A stretch of 64,000 nt of DNA. Source: Portunus trituberculatus (lineage: Eukaryota; Arthropoda; Malacostraca; Decapoda; Portunidae). The translations under genes were made by a program, and so were the position numbers. The notes under the pieces are model-generated. The model ran no database searches, was not told the DNA's origin, and saw only the letters and a list, made by a program, of their open reading frames with translations. Location of the stretch: the NCBI RefSeq assembly GCF_017591435.1, contig NC_059287.1, positions 7,735,782 through 7,799,781 of the forward strand. The letters run 5' to 3'. Shown piece by piece: positions 1 through 11,141 of this stretch. Positions within the stretch are counted from its first letter, which is position 1. Each line of letters opens with the position of its first letter.

Positions 1-2190
1 TAGACCATGTAGAGGAGTTAGTAGTGAATGGAAGGAGAATTAGGGAAAGGGAGGAAATGATTGGAGAGATAGAAGAGTACTGGAAAACTATTGGAGGAGT
101 AAATGAACCAGCTAGGAACTTAGGAAACATCACCCTAGATAGGAAAATAGAGGAAGGAATGAATGAAGAGATCAGTATGGAGGAGATTGAGAGGTATGTG
201 AAGAAACTAAAGAGAGGTAAGGCTCCGGGTATCGATGGGATTCTGAATGAATTTTACAGAGAGGGTGGTCGAGGAGTGATTGAGGGGCTGCATGAGTTGT
301 TTGGAAGGATCTGGAGGGATGAAAGAGTGCCTGCAACCTGGAATGAAAGTAGAGTGACACTTATTCATAAAGGAGGTAGTAAAAGTAGGAAGGAAATTAG
401 GAACTATAGACCAATAGCAGTGTGTGATTCAGTGTGTAAGATATTCTGTGGTGTGTTGAATGAAAGACTGAGTGAAGTGATAGAAAGAAATAGGGTAATG
501 GGTGAGGAACAGAATGGGTTTAGGAAGGATAGAAGAGGTGAGGATAACATGTATGTAGTAAATGAAGTGATAGGGAGAGCGAGAAAGGACGGTAGGAAGA
601 AGTATTTAGCTTTTCTAGACATAGAGAAGGCTTATGATAGAGTAGATAGGAGAATGCTGTGCAAGGTATTAGAAAAGTTGGGGTGAGTGAGAAGATAGTG
701 AGAATCATTAGGAGTATGTATGAGAATACAAGAGCGGTGTTTAGTATGGGGGATCTGGTGACTGGATGGGTGAGTAATGAGAGAGGAGTGAGACAAGGCT
801 GTGTTCTTTCCCCTTTACTATTTGGCCTATATGTGGAGGAGATGGCAGCGAGAGTGAGGCGAACAGGATTAGGAGTGAAAGTGGGGAATGATGTGCTGAG
901 CATTCTCCTGTATGCAGATGATGTGGTGGTCCTTAGTGAGCACCATGCAGAGCTGCAGGAAATGCTGAATGCTGTGAGTGAGTATGGAAGGGATTTTGAC
1001 GTTAGATTCAGCAGGGAGAAGAGTAAAGTATTAGTAGTAAATGGGGATGCATTAGACAGGAACAGGACATGGATGCTGGGTGGGAGGAAATAGGAAGAAC
1101 AAAGGAGTACAAGTATCTGGGTATTTGGGTGGATGAAAGAGGGTGTGAAAGGACCAAGCAGGAAAGAATAGCACGGACTAACCAATGGGTGGGGAGGCTA
1201 GGTAGTGTAGCACGGTGCAGGGCAAATAAGTATGAGGTAGTTAGAGGACTATGGAAGGAGTAGCTATCCCCAGCATCATGTATGGTTTAGAAACAACAGT
1301 GTGGACTAGGAAAGACCTGAATAGGCTAGAGGTTCTGCAGAACATGACAGGCAGGATAGCGTTAGGTGCCAACAGGTATGTGGCAGTGGAGGCGATCAGA
1401 GGAGATATGGGATGGAGTACATTTAGGAAAGGTTAGCTAAGGCAGTGTTGAGGTATAGGGTTAGACTGCAGAGGATGGATGGGAGTAAATGGGCAAAAAA
1501 GGTGTACGAATGGAACGTGTATGGACAGTGGGCACAGGAGTCGTTTAATATAGAAATTTGGGTGGGTGAAATAGGAATGCTTGTTAGAAGAGCCATAGGA
1601 CATGGAAGTGTAGATGCGAGTAAGAGAGAAATCAATAGGCGTGTGGAAGAGAAAGGAAAAGCAGAGTGGAGGAGGGGGATGAGTGAGAAGACAACGCTAG
1701 AATGGTATCGGAGAAAGGACCGGCCTAGGTGTGAAAGTTTTTATGATGGGAGCGCGGGGGAACTGCTGTTCAGAGCCAGGACCAAGTCCCTGGAGGTGAA
1801 CAGCAGGGTGTATAGGTGGAAGAATGGAGGAAGCAAGGTGTGTGAGGTATGCGAGACGGGTGTGGATGAGACAGTAGAACATTTGATGCTGGAGTGTGAG
1901 GGGTATGGGTGTGCAAGAGACAGGATGTTAGGTGTAGTGACAGAAGAAATAGGAGTAGAAGCATGTAGTGAGATGAGAGAGAGGAATGCTAGGGAATGGA
2001 TGGAGTACCTGCTGGGGCTGTGTGTTGAGAGACAGGTAAATGGTCGGGTGATTGAGGGTGTGAAAGATTTCTTAGAGAGTGCCTGGAGGGAACGTATGAG
2101 AATGATTGAAAGGCAGGGACCCCTCAGGGACAGGGATGGGGATGGGGAACAGGTGTGAATGTGATGAATGATGAGGGAGGGGAGGGAGGG
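1..2190 (+). mobile_element. LINE (non-LTR retrotransposon), broken RT and C-terminal zinc knuckle
   Basis: A reverse transcriptase of the non-LTR type is spread over several frames (24-686, 659-1093, 1069-1263, 1251-1436, 1445-2158). The RT fingers motif KAPGIDGILNEF lies near 215-250, AFLDIEKAYDRVD near 610-640, and GVRQGCVLSPLLF near 785-825. The catalytic YADD is at 911-922. The last frame carries a CEVC...H...C knuckle near 1840-1895, typical of LINE C-termini. At least four frame changes break the protein, so it cannot be made as one chain. The 5' end lies outside the window. The 3' end is near 2150-2190, where the next element starts on the other strand. I cannot place the clade by eye. 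RT identity is secure from the motif order. Confidence 0.9.
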
Positions 2191-3070
2191 AAAGCTTTAA
2201 TGCTTCAAACTTCCTGCCCCGCTCTTCCATTTCCAGGTGTGTATGGGAGAACGCCGATCCAAAGGTTACACCGACAGCAAGTGCTGGGTGACTCCCAACT
2301 CAAGCTCAAGTCCTTCACGTTACTCTTAATATAGCCCAGAGTGTACTCAGTGCTAGGGTCCACTGCGTCGTCTTGAAGGGCACACTGAGCAAGGCGGTCT
2401 GGATCCCACATGAGAGGGTATCCAGGTGAAATGGACCATAGCACCAGCACCTAGGGCATGGATGAGCTCAAGACATTTATTAACTAGATCACAGTCCAAA
2501 GGGGAGGTAGACTGAAGAGCATACAATGCAGCCTGACTGTCAACAAAGAAATAAACATTCTTATGGAGAGGCGCCACAATATGTAGCGTCTCCAGAACAG
2601 TATACAGTTCTGCCCTACTGCAAGACGTGTGCAGAGAGCCGCCTGGAAACCTCAGTGTCAGTGTAGTGATTGGCAGAGATGTAGTCACGGATGAACACTC
2701 ATATCCGGACCTGCTGCCATTGACTGACCCATCACAATAAACATGGATAGCCTGAACGTGGATACTTTGACAATTTGGTCATTAACATGTCTTGCAGCAC
2801 ATGAGGGAGCCGGTCCCTCTTGGACTGATGGAGTGAGTGAATATCAACACTGACATGGTGAGGGTTCCAGGCAGGTTGGAGCAGTGACATAACAATGTTA
2901 ATACAGGCTTTGGCTACACCTACACTTGTCACTACTCCCAAGATTTTCCTGAGGTATGGAGTTGTAGGAGTCCAAGGATCATGATACAGGGGGATCAGTG
3001 ATCCCTATTGACAGTCAGAACCCATGCATAGCATATGACCAAAAGTACGACAAGTAATTTCCTGTATCCC
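2190..3070 (-). mobile_element. 3' part of an RNase H-bearing (I-type) LINE, downstream half
   Basis: Read on the minus strand, this piece holds an RNase H domain. YCDGS near 2740-2750 gives the first acidic residue, RAELYTV near 2610 the glutamate, FVDSQAALYAL near 2540 the second aspartate, and WIPSHVG near 2420 the histidine loop. A frame change follows directly after SHVG, and stops are scattered through the rest. It is the downstream half of one element whose RT half is at 5415-6130; a + strand LINE inserted at 3071 separates them. RNase H after RT is typical of the I, R1 and LOA group of LINEs. The element is dead. Its 3' boundary near 2190 is approximate. Confidence 0.8.
3067..3070. 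repeat. Target-site duplication ATCC, left copy
   Basis: ATCC here matches ATCC at 5415-5418 on the far side of the + strand LINE. The last A of the poly(A) tail makes the exact length uncertain (3 or 4 bp). Confidence 0.6.
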
Positions 3071-5385
3071 TTTCATCTCCGTTGGGCTCCTCCAATCACA
3101 ATCTCATTTCTGTATCTTGTCCTATTTTTCCAATCCCTCCGCAGGATCCCCCAAAGCGAAGGTGCCTCTGGCGTTTTGCCTCTGCCAGTTGGGGGGACCT
3201 GAGGAGGTATTATGCTGATTTTCCCTGGAATGATTATTGCTTCCATGTCAGAGACCACCCATCTCTTTGTGCTGAACGCATAACAGAGGTGTTAGTATCT
3301 GGCATGGAGGCGTACATTCTTCATTCTTTTCTCAACCTAAACCTTCTAAACCTTGGTTTAACTCAGCCTGTTCTCGTGCTATACATGATAGAGAGGTTGC
3401 CCACAAAAGGTACTTGAGCCTTCCATCTCCTGAATCTCATGTACTTTATATCTCTGCCCGGAATCATGCCAAGTCTGTCCTTCAACTTGCCAAACACTCT
3501 TTCATAAATAGGAAATGTCAAAATCTTTCAAACTCAAACTCTCCTCGTGACTTCTGGCATCTAGCCAAAAACATCTCAAATAACTTCACTTCTTCATCTT
3601 TCCCTCCTTTATTTCATCCTGATGGCACCACTGCCATCTCTTCTGTCTCTAAAGCTGAACTCTTTTCTCAAACCTTTGCTCACAACTCCACCTTGGACGA
3701 TTCTGGGCTTGTCCCTCCTCTCCTCCTCCCTCTGACTATTTCATGTCTACAATCAAAATTCTTCGTAATGATGTTTTCCATGCCCTTGCTGGCCTAAACC
3801 CTCGGAAGGCTTATGGACCTGATGGGGTCCCTCCTATTGTTCTCAAAAACTGTGTTTCTGTGCTTGCACCTTGCCTGGCCAAACTCTTCCAACTTTGTCT
3901 ATCGACTTCTACCTTTCCTTCCTGGTGGAAGTTCGCCTACATTCAGCCTGTTCCTAAAAAGGGTGACCGTTCTAACCCCTCAAACTACCGTCCTATAGGT
4001 TTAATCTCTTGCTTGTCTAAAGTTTTTGAATCTATCATGAATTGGAAGATTCTCACACATCTGTCACTTCACAATCTTCTGTCTGATCGCCAGTATGTCT
4101 TCCATCAAGGTCGCTCTACTGGTGATCTTCTGGCTTTCCTTACTAAGTCTTGGTCATCCTCTTTTAGAGATTTCAGTGAAACTTTTGCTGTTGCGTTAGA
4201 CATTTCAAAAGCTTTTGATAGAGTCTGGCATAAAGCTTTGATTTCAAAACTGCCCTCCTACGGCTTCTATCCTTCTCTCTGCAACTTTATCTCAAGTTTC
4301 CTTTCTGACCGCTCTATTGCTGCTGTGGTAGACGGCTACTGTTCTTCTCCTAAACCTATTAATAGTGGTGTTCCTCAGGGTTCTGTCCTGTCACCCACTC
4401 TCTTCTTAACCAAACTTCTTGCCCTATCCACTCCTACGCTGATGACACCACCCTATATCTTTCCACGTTCTTTCAGAGACGTCCAACCCTTCAGGAAATC
4501 AACAGATCACGTGGGGACGCCACGGAATGCCTGACTTCCGATCTTTCTAAGATTTCCGATTGGGGCAGAGAAAATCTAGTAGTTTTCAATGCCTCAAAAA
4601 CTCAATTCCTCCATCTATCAACTTGACACAACCTTCCAGACAACTATCCCCTCTTCTTCAATGACACTCAACTGTCTCCCTCTTCCACAATGAATATCCT
4701 CGGTCTGTCCTTTGCTCATATTCTTAACTGGAAACTTCAAATCTCATCTCTTGCTAAAACAGCTTCAATGAAGTTAGTTGTTCTGAGGCGTCTCCGACAG
4801 TTTTTCTCGCCCCTCCAACTGCTTACTCTGTATAGGGGCCTTATCCGTCCCTGTATGGAGTACTCTTCGCATGTTTGGGGGGGTTCCAGTCACACAGCTT
4901 TGCTTGATAGGGTGGAATCGAAAGCTCTTCGTCTCATCAACTCCCCTCCTCTCACTAACTGTCTTCAGTCTCTTTCTCACTGCCGAAATGTTGCATCCCT
5001 TTCTATATTTTATCGCTATTTTCATGGTAACTGTTCTACTGATCTTGCTAACTGCATGCCTCCCCTCCTCCTGCGGCCACGCTGCACGATGCACAAGGCT
5101 TTCTTTTTCCTCTCATCCCTATTCTGTCCAACTCTCTAATGCAAGAGTTAACCAGTACGCTCAATCATTCATCCCTTTCACTGGTAACCTCTGCAACTCC
5201 CTCCCTGCATCTGTATTTCTGAATTCCTACAACTTGTCTTCTTTTAAGAGGGAGGTATCGAGGCATTTGCTCCCCTAATTCTGGCTGATGGTTTTGGCAC
5301 TTTTTGAACTCTTTGGAGAGCCAGCACTCAAGTGGGCCTTTTTCTAACTTTCTATTTTTTGCCCTTGGCTGGCCCTCTTCCCTAC

Positions 5386-5415
<30 letters not shown>
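3071..5415 (+). mobile_element. Family A LINE, 5'-truncated, poly(A) tailed, inserted in another LINE
   Basis: The element starts inside the endonuclease tail (a SSNHNLISVSC motif near 3082-3115, matching the usual SDH). It continues into RT with YGPDGVPPIVLKN near 3810, ALDISKAFDRVWH near 4195-4235, SGVPQGSVLSPTLF near 4365-4405 and YADD at 4435-4446. The thumb and C-terminal region follow (frames 4690-5139 and 4871-5278). A short 3' UTR ends in CTACGT plus 28 A at 5388-5415. Frame changes occur after 3417, 3797, 4405 and 4534. Three other copies lie in this window (8649-9253, 21168-22007, 26235-26960), so this is an abundant family. It resembles jockey/CR1-like LINEs, but the clade is not settled by eye. 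Confidence 0.92.
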
Positions 5416-5418
<3 letters not shown>

Positions 5419-6130
5419 TACACATAATACTCAGTATGTGCAGTTCAGCTCTGAGGATCTCAATCCGTGCAGTCCTGGGGCATCCCAAAATTATCCTCAT
5501 TGCTTCATTCTTAACAAGCTCCAGGAGACGGAGCTGGGTGGCACTAAATTGTATTAAAACAGGTGCTGCGTAGTCAATGAGGGACCATACGACAGACATG
5601 TACGTAGAACATTCTTAGGACTGGAATGCCAGCCCCCAGGCCCCCTTTGCTAGCAGCCAAGTGGCGCTAGCCATGGCAGACAGAGGTCTCAAATATATTG
5701 GATGGCTTGGAGAGACTTCCTAAAGTTCAACGGAACACCCAGGTACGTACTTGTGTATATAAACTTTAGGGATGGGAACATTACTTAAAGTGGGCAGTCA
5801 AGAGACCTTCCCTTTAGGTTGAAAATTTGTTTTACATTCATTAATCATAAGTCCCATTTGGACACAAAATGCTGCTAGTTGTGACAAAGCTAACTGGAGA
5901 ATCCTGGGTGTGAGGCATTGGAGGAGTATGTTATCAGCATAGATGACAATCTGGGTGCCCTGCAGGAAGGAACAACGCCCAATTTTGTCCATTAAAACAT
6001 TGAAAAGCATTGAACTAAGGGCTCCACCCTGTGGAATTCTGTTGTATTCGTGGTAAGAAAGGAAACACTTGGAGCCTTAAGGGATTTTTAAAGTAGACAG
6101 CAGCAGTACAACAGTGTGTAATAACAGCAT
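5415..6130 (-). mobile_element. RT half of the I-type LINE interrupted at 3071
   Basis: On the minus strand the RT motif IPQGGALSSMLFNVLMDKI lies near 6045-5985 and the catalytic box is YADN near 5940, where the family has YADD, so one catalytic aspartate has been lost. The thumb-like segment LIDYAAPVLIQFSA lies near 5580-5540. The frame leaves this block at 5418 and resumes at 3067, exactly across the inserted family A LINE. That shows both blocks were one element. Its upstream limit near 6130 is approximate, because a gypsy LTR-like sequence follows. Confidence 0.8.
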
Positions 6131-6139
6131 CTCCTAAGG

Positions 6140-6343
6140 AATATATACAAGTGCTTGGTCAAAGTGCAGGCTGTGAAATGACAAACTCGGGCTTACGGGG
6201 GTATATTTATTACCTAGTAATAGACTTGAGCAAACCTACCAAAACCCAGAGCTCCGTAAAAATGAAACATTGGTTGAAGCAAAATGAAACAAACATAGAA
6301 ACATCAATTAATCAATTCAATGATTACTGAGAATATCATAACA
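6140..6343 (-). repeat. Candidate 3' LTR remnant of the gypsy at 6377-9916
   Basis: On the minus strand a purine stretch (TTGGGAAGG) lies directly before TGTTATGATATTC at 6343. It sits downstream of the integrase stop, which is where a polypurine tract and 3' LTR belong. A minus-strand AATAAA lies near 6210. I could not find the far LTR end or a partner LTR, so the length is a guess. Confidence 0.35.
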
Positions 6344-6376
6344 CCTTCCCAACGAGCCTGAGGCTCACCGTTGAAG

Positions 6377-7311
6377 TTATAGGTTCAACATCTTACTGGG
6401 TTTTGGTTGCCTCTTCGACTGTCGTGGGTTGTGAGGTCCATATTCCTCCGGTATTGGCAACAGCTTCATTTTGTGCAGGCTCGATGAGTTCCACTTTTCC
6501 TTTGCACCCAAGGCTGCTTCCAACTCCATCAGATGCTCTGTAAGTATAGAAAACCCTCTGCACCAGTCTCCAGGTTCCAAGTCCAGCTCGGAAGTATGGC
6601 GTGGTTGTAGCCCTTAGAGAGGACCTTCATGTTGAAGCTATGACTTCTCAACTGCTTCACGATGACCGCATTCACCCAACGTGGGTCCTTGTCTCTCCTG
6701 GGTCCGCAGTACAAGGCGTAGCAAGCATCTCCCACCTTGAAGGAGGGGGCGACTCTCGCTACAGTTTCATTCTGTGAAGATCAGGCCGCTTCCTTAACTT
6801 GTTTTTCTTGCAAGACATCGGCTGGGGATGACAGTAGTGTGTCAATCCGTGTCCTCATCTGCCTTTCGTTTAGCATTTCCCTTGGTGAGAAGAAGCCACT
6901 TGATGTTGGTGTGTGCCAATACTGCATGAGAAACTCCTGCAAGGCCGCTTTAGGTGGTAGTGCAGATTTTCTCAGTGCCTGCTTGAAAGTCTGAATGAGG
7001 CATTCTGCAGCTCCATTAGTAGCAGGATGGTACGACGCTCCCGACAAGTGAACAATGTTTCTCTCTTTACACCAATGCTGGAACTCCTCGCTAAGGAAAC
7101 TCGAGGCATTATCTGTTACCAACGTGTGGGGGTAACCGAAGTGTGCAAAGTCTTGCTCTAGTAAGTTGATTGTTGCCTTAGTAAAAATAGACTGTGTAGG
7201 GTGAATGCAGGGATACTTCAAATAGGCATCCGTGAGCACCAGCCAGTTCGATCCCATAAAATTAAAGGCGTGATCAAGATGAATTTGACTCCATGGCTTC
7301 TCATGCAGCAC
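6377..7311 (-). pseudogene. Ty3/gypsy integrase and C-terminal tail
   Basis: The frame at 7311-6781 is the integrase core. HLDHAF (about residue 13) gives the first Asp, LVTDNASSF the second and GAAECLIQTFK the Glu, in the DDE order of retroviral-type integrases. NWLVLTDAYLKYP and SGASYHPATNGAAE are the usual flanking signatures. The C-terminal part continues through 6735-6529 and 6580-6377 in other frames and ends in a basic tail. It follows RNase H in canonical gypsy order (RT, RNase H, integrase). The frame breaks mean it is no longer functional. Confidence 0.88.
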
Positions 7312-7486
7312 CCATGGATGTGTTGCTGGCTTGGCAAGTTTGCTATGGTGCTCACCACACGAAGTACAGCGGCAACACGTCTCCTCGATGTCTCCATCAA
7401 TGCCTGGCCAGTAAACAGAGGTCCGAGCAAGCTGCTTTATTCATTGCATCCCGAAGTGTCTAAGGTGAAGCTGCAACACATAGGTA

Positions 7487-8525
7487 TCACCACCATCCAT
7501 ACAGTAGGCATCCGTTACTTGTTGACAGTGAATCCTTCTGACTTCGAGAATCTTCCACCTTGTTGTTTGCATCTTCTGTCTTTTTGGGTGGCCAGCCTTC
7601 TCGACAATGGCACATAACTGTTGAAACTACAGGATCCTTGGTGGACCCCCTTTGCAGTGTTGTCGCATTTACTGGCTTGACGTGGTCGTTTACCATGTTG
7701 ATAGCACAGCCTGTATTGATGTCAGGCCCACTTTCCTCTCCGTCAAAACTGGAATCTGTACTGGCCGGCCATCTACTGAGTGAGTCTGCATTTTGGTGGT
7801 CCAACGTTTTCCTGTGTTCGATGGAGTAGTCGTGCTGGCTTAGCTGTAGTGCCCAATGAGCCAGGCGGGTGGCAGCTAGTGCAGGTGGTGCCTTGGTTGG
7901 CCTGAACAAAGTGAGCAATGGTTTGTGATCTGTGACCAGCACGAAACGTTGTCTGTAAAGGTATTGGTGGAATTTCTTTAAAGCGAAGATGATAAACAAA
8001 GCCTCCTTTTGAACTTGGCTGTAATTCCATTGAGACTTTGTCAGCGTCTTGGAAACATTGGCGATCAGGCGTCCACTTCCATCAGAGTAGCGGTGGAATA
8101 GCACAGCTCCGATCCCGACGTTCGAAGCACTGCAGAAAATTCCAATTGGCGTAGATGAATCGAAGTGAGCCACTTTCTGTTGACAGCAATTCCTTCAGCT
8201 TCTCGAAAGCATTCTGTTCCTCTGCATCCCATTTCCATACAGACTCCTTCCTGGTCAAACGATGCAACAGTTCTGCCACTGTTGCTAAATTTGATAGAAA
8301 ATTTCCGTAGAATTGCACAGAACTAAGGAACGACTTGAGACTCTTAACGTCTTCTGGAGCTGGCATCTTGATGATGTCATTTACCTTGGCCCCTCTTGGA
8401 ATTCCACCTGCCGACAGTATGTGTCCCAGGTACTCTACGTGTTCCCAAGCAAAACAGTGGAGAAGACTAGTGAGGAACAGTGACCCCATATGAAAATGGG
8501 AGCAGCTGCAGAAGAAGAAGAACAC
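7487..8525 (-). pseudogene. Ty3/gypsy RT thumb/connection and RNase H
   Basis: The block 8525-8082 carries VEYLGHILSAGG and the connection segment. The block 8173-7487 is RNase H, with LFHRYSDGSG, QKEALFIIFAL, LVTDHKPLLTL and NADSLSRWP. The first RNase H acidic residue is replaced: the family motif CDAS reads CSAS here (near 8130). About 45 extra bases lie between the RT palm and the VEYLGHIL motif (near 8455-8510) compared with the usual spacing. Frame changes separate the blocks, so this is a relic. It belongs to the same - strand element as 6377-7311 and 9256-9916. Confidence 0.88.
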
Positions 8526-8648
8526 AAACCCTTTTCATTGAGGCGTTGAAGAAGAGACTGTAGATTTTTCAGATGCTCCGCTGTGTTGGAGCCGCTGATT
8601 AGGATATCATCCAGGTAGACAGCTACACCTGGGAGGTCACTGGTAAGG
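8526..8648 (-). pseudogene. Ty3/gypsy RT catalytic YLDD segment
   Basis: Minus-strand translation gives AVYLDDILISGS with the catalytic YLDD at 8617-8606, followed by the helix segment TAEHLKNLQSLLQRL. It is separated from the rest of RT by the family A LINE at 8649-9253. Its own sequence is well conserved around the active site. Confidence 0.85.
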
Positions 8649-9253
8649 TTTTTTTTTTTTTTTTTTTACGTAGGGAAGAGGGCCAGCCAAGGGCAAAAAA
8701 AAAAGAGAGTTAAAGGCCCACTTGAGTGCTGGCTCTCTAAGAAGTGTAAAAAGTGCCAAAACCGTTAGCCAAAATTAGGGGAGCAAATGCCTCGATACCT
8801 CCCTCTTAAAAGAAGACAAGTTGTAGGAATTTGGAAATACAGATGCAGGGAGGGAGTTCCAGAGTTTACCAGTGAAAGGGATGAATGATTGAGAGTACTG
8901 GTTAACTCTTGCATTAATGAGTTGGACAGAATAGGGATGAGAGGAAGAAGAAAGCCTTGTGCAGCGAGGCCGCAGGAGAAGGGGAGGCATGCAGTTAGCA
9001 AGATCAGTAGAACAGTTACCATGAAAATAGCGATAAAAGATAGAAAAGGATGCAACATTTCGGCGGTGAGAAAGAGGCTGAAGACAGTTAGTGAGAGGAG
9101 GGGAGTTGATGAGATGAAGAGCTTTCGATCCACCCTATCAAGCAAAACTGTGTGACTGGAATCCCCCCAAACATGCGAAGAGTACTCCATACAGGGACGG
9201 ATAAGGCCCTTATACAGAGTAAGCAGTTGGAGGGGCGAGAAAAGCTGCTCCAT
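8649..9253 (-). mobile_element. Family A LINE copy, 5'-truncated, inserted in gypsy RT
   Basis: Nineteen T at 8649-8667 are the minus-strand poly(A) tail, next to the same CTACGT 3' end as the copy at 3071-5415. The coding part reads LFSPLQLLTLYKGLIRPCM onward and ends in FKREVSRHLLP. Only the last 600 bases are present. The gypsy RT frame stops at the right edge (SAPGYFQEIME, near 9275-9250) and resumes past the left edge (near 8645). The duplicated target is about 3 bp (CTT on the minus strand). It is diverged only slightly from the copy at 3071. Confidence 0.9.
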
Positions 9254-9916
9254 TATTTCTTGAAAATACCCTGGCGCCGAGGTGATTCCCTAAGAAAGAC
9301 GCATCTGTAACAACACTCCTGGATGTGTGCTTAGCGCGAGTTTTCGCCGAGTTTCTGGACCCAGTTTTATTTTATTGTAGGCGTCTGCTAGGTCTATCTT
9401 GATGAAGCAATATCCACCCCCTAGCTTGCGCATCAAATCTTCAGGGAGTGGTATTGGGTAACGGTGGGTTTCCACCTGGGAGTTGACCATTACAGAGTAG
9501 TCACCACATACACATATCTTCAGCTTCACCTGACCTGGTAGCATCGCCTTCCGTATTGGTACTATTGGTGTCCTATAAGCGTTGAACTGTGCAGGTTCCC
9601 AAACTCCTCTCGCGATGCCTGCATCATAAGCCTTGGCCAAATCATCTTGAATGGCAAAGGGCACCGATCTTGGCTTGCAAAAAATTGGCTTAACATCCGG
9701 CTTAAACTGAACCTCCAGGTTGAAGTCCTTAAGGCACCCCAACTTCAAGCTTTGGGAGCTTTGCTTCTTCATAGGTAACTTGCCTAACCAGTGTGTACTT
9801 TGAGATGTGCTTCACTTCACCTGTTTCCACTTGCCACTGTTCCTGCTGACAAACAACTTGTAAATGAGCAGTTCGCTTACAGAACAGACACACTTCGTTC
9901 TTAAACTTGAAACTCA
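9254..9916 (-). pseudogene. Ty3/gypsy CCHC knuckle and RT fingers/palm
   Basis: The frame 9772-9290 is the RT N-terminal half: FCKPRSVPFAIQDD, then RGVWEPAQFNAYRTPIV, then ETHRYPIPLPEDL and IKIDLADAYNKI, with the first catalytic Asp. Upstream, 9917-9729 holds CLFCKRTAHLQVVC, a CCHC-like zinc knuckle, and a protease-to-RT linker. A stop falls inside RT near 9292. The 5' side is cut at about 9915, where an RTE-type LINE abuts directly, so gag and the 5' LTR are missing. Confidence 0.85.
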
Positions 9917-10940
9917 CGTCGTTGCTCCATCAATACGCGAAGTGTTAGGATTCGGTCTGTTGTTGACTTACAGGGTATGAACCCAGACTGTTCAGTCTCT
10001 GGTGTTTCAGCAGGTGACTGCAAATACACTGCAACAGGAAATGGGCAAGCACCTTGCCTGGTATGCTGAGCAGTGTCGTACCGCAGTAGTTGTTGCAGTC
10101 CTGATGGTCCCCTTTCCCCTTCCAGATAGGGATGACCAACCCCTTTTTCTAGTCAGGGCAAATGGTATCTGAATGCCATACAGCAGTCAAGACAGCCTGC
10201 GACCCACGGATCATGGCCATGCCTGATGCAGCCATGCACTGATATTACAGATGCCAGCTGTCTTTCCACTCCTCAACTTTGCCACAGCTTCTTTGACATC
10301 ATCAGTGTAGGGTGCAGTTTCGTCAATGGATGGATCAGCATCCAGTATCTGTAACCCTGCAGTTTGGAGCTGTCCGCTTGGAGGATCAATCGTGAACAGC
10401 TGCTCAAAGTACTCAGCCCAACGAGCCATCTCCTAATCTGCATCTGATATGAGGCGACCATCTGCTGTTCAGATAACGCTCACCTGAGAAGTAGACTTGA
10501 AGCGGAGTTTTTTTCAGGGCAGATCATAGGTCATTAGCATTTAAATGACACTCTACATCCTCAGCGAGACCCCTGACATACCTCTCCTTTTCTCTCATCA
10601 GGAGAGCTCTTGTCCTGTGTGACAGAGCCCTGTACTGGTCACAGTTCCCAGCAAATCTGGCAATGCAACTCTCCTCAATACTGTCCAGTGTCTCTACTGA
10701 GGCGAAGCCACTCCTTGACCTTGGGCACCCCCAAATGCATTCCTTGACAGCCTCAAGAGTCTCACGTCTGAAGGTATCTCATAGCTCTACCAGGTCCTCA
10801 AGGGTGTCAAGCACTTCAAACCAATTGGAGACTGTCAGTGCATACTCCCTGGGCACATGTCAATTCTTTCAGGAAAGGTGTTTGCGAGCGTTTGCCAAAA
10901 CTCTGTTTGACTCCGTTTGCCCCCAGCTGCACCGCTACTG
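9915..10940 (-). mobile_element. RTE-type LINE fragment (broken RT)
   Basis: On the minus strand, MARWAEYFEQLFTIDPPSG lies near 10429-10370. VKEAVAKLRSGKTAGICNIS (near 10290-10230) is the RT entry motif, and IPIWKGKGDHQDCNNY (near 10130-10085) and LLSIPGKVLAHFLL follow. This wording matches an RTE-like family I recall as very common in decapods. Several stops and frame changes are present. The piece ends at a junction with gypsy sequence near 9915, before the AYVDL-type catalytic region, so palm and thumb are missing. The upstream part, 10461-10940, is recognisable only as scattered frames. Confidence 0.75.
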
Positions 10941-10965
10941 AATACGCCTTATATGATACAATGAA

Positions 10966-10996
<31 letters not shown>

Positions 10997-11140
10997 GTCT
11001 GTCTCTGTCTCTCTCTGTTTTTTTTTTATTCCTTTATCATTCTCTGTTGTAACCCTGCCTCCCCATCTCTCTCTCTCTCTCTCTGTTTTATTAATCCTTT
11101 ATCATTTTCTGCTGTAATCCCACCCCTCTCTCTCTCTCTC
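10966..11140. repeat. CT-rich microsatellite block
   Basis: Three CT/TCTG-rich runs (10966-11017, 11066-11084, 11123-11141) are separated by two similar segments of about 50 bases that read TTTATT...CCTTTATCATT...CTG(T/C)TGTAA. The block therefore looks like a short duplicated unit as well as a simple repeat. Confidence 0.8.
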
Positions 11141-11141
11141 T

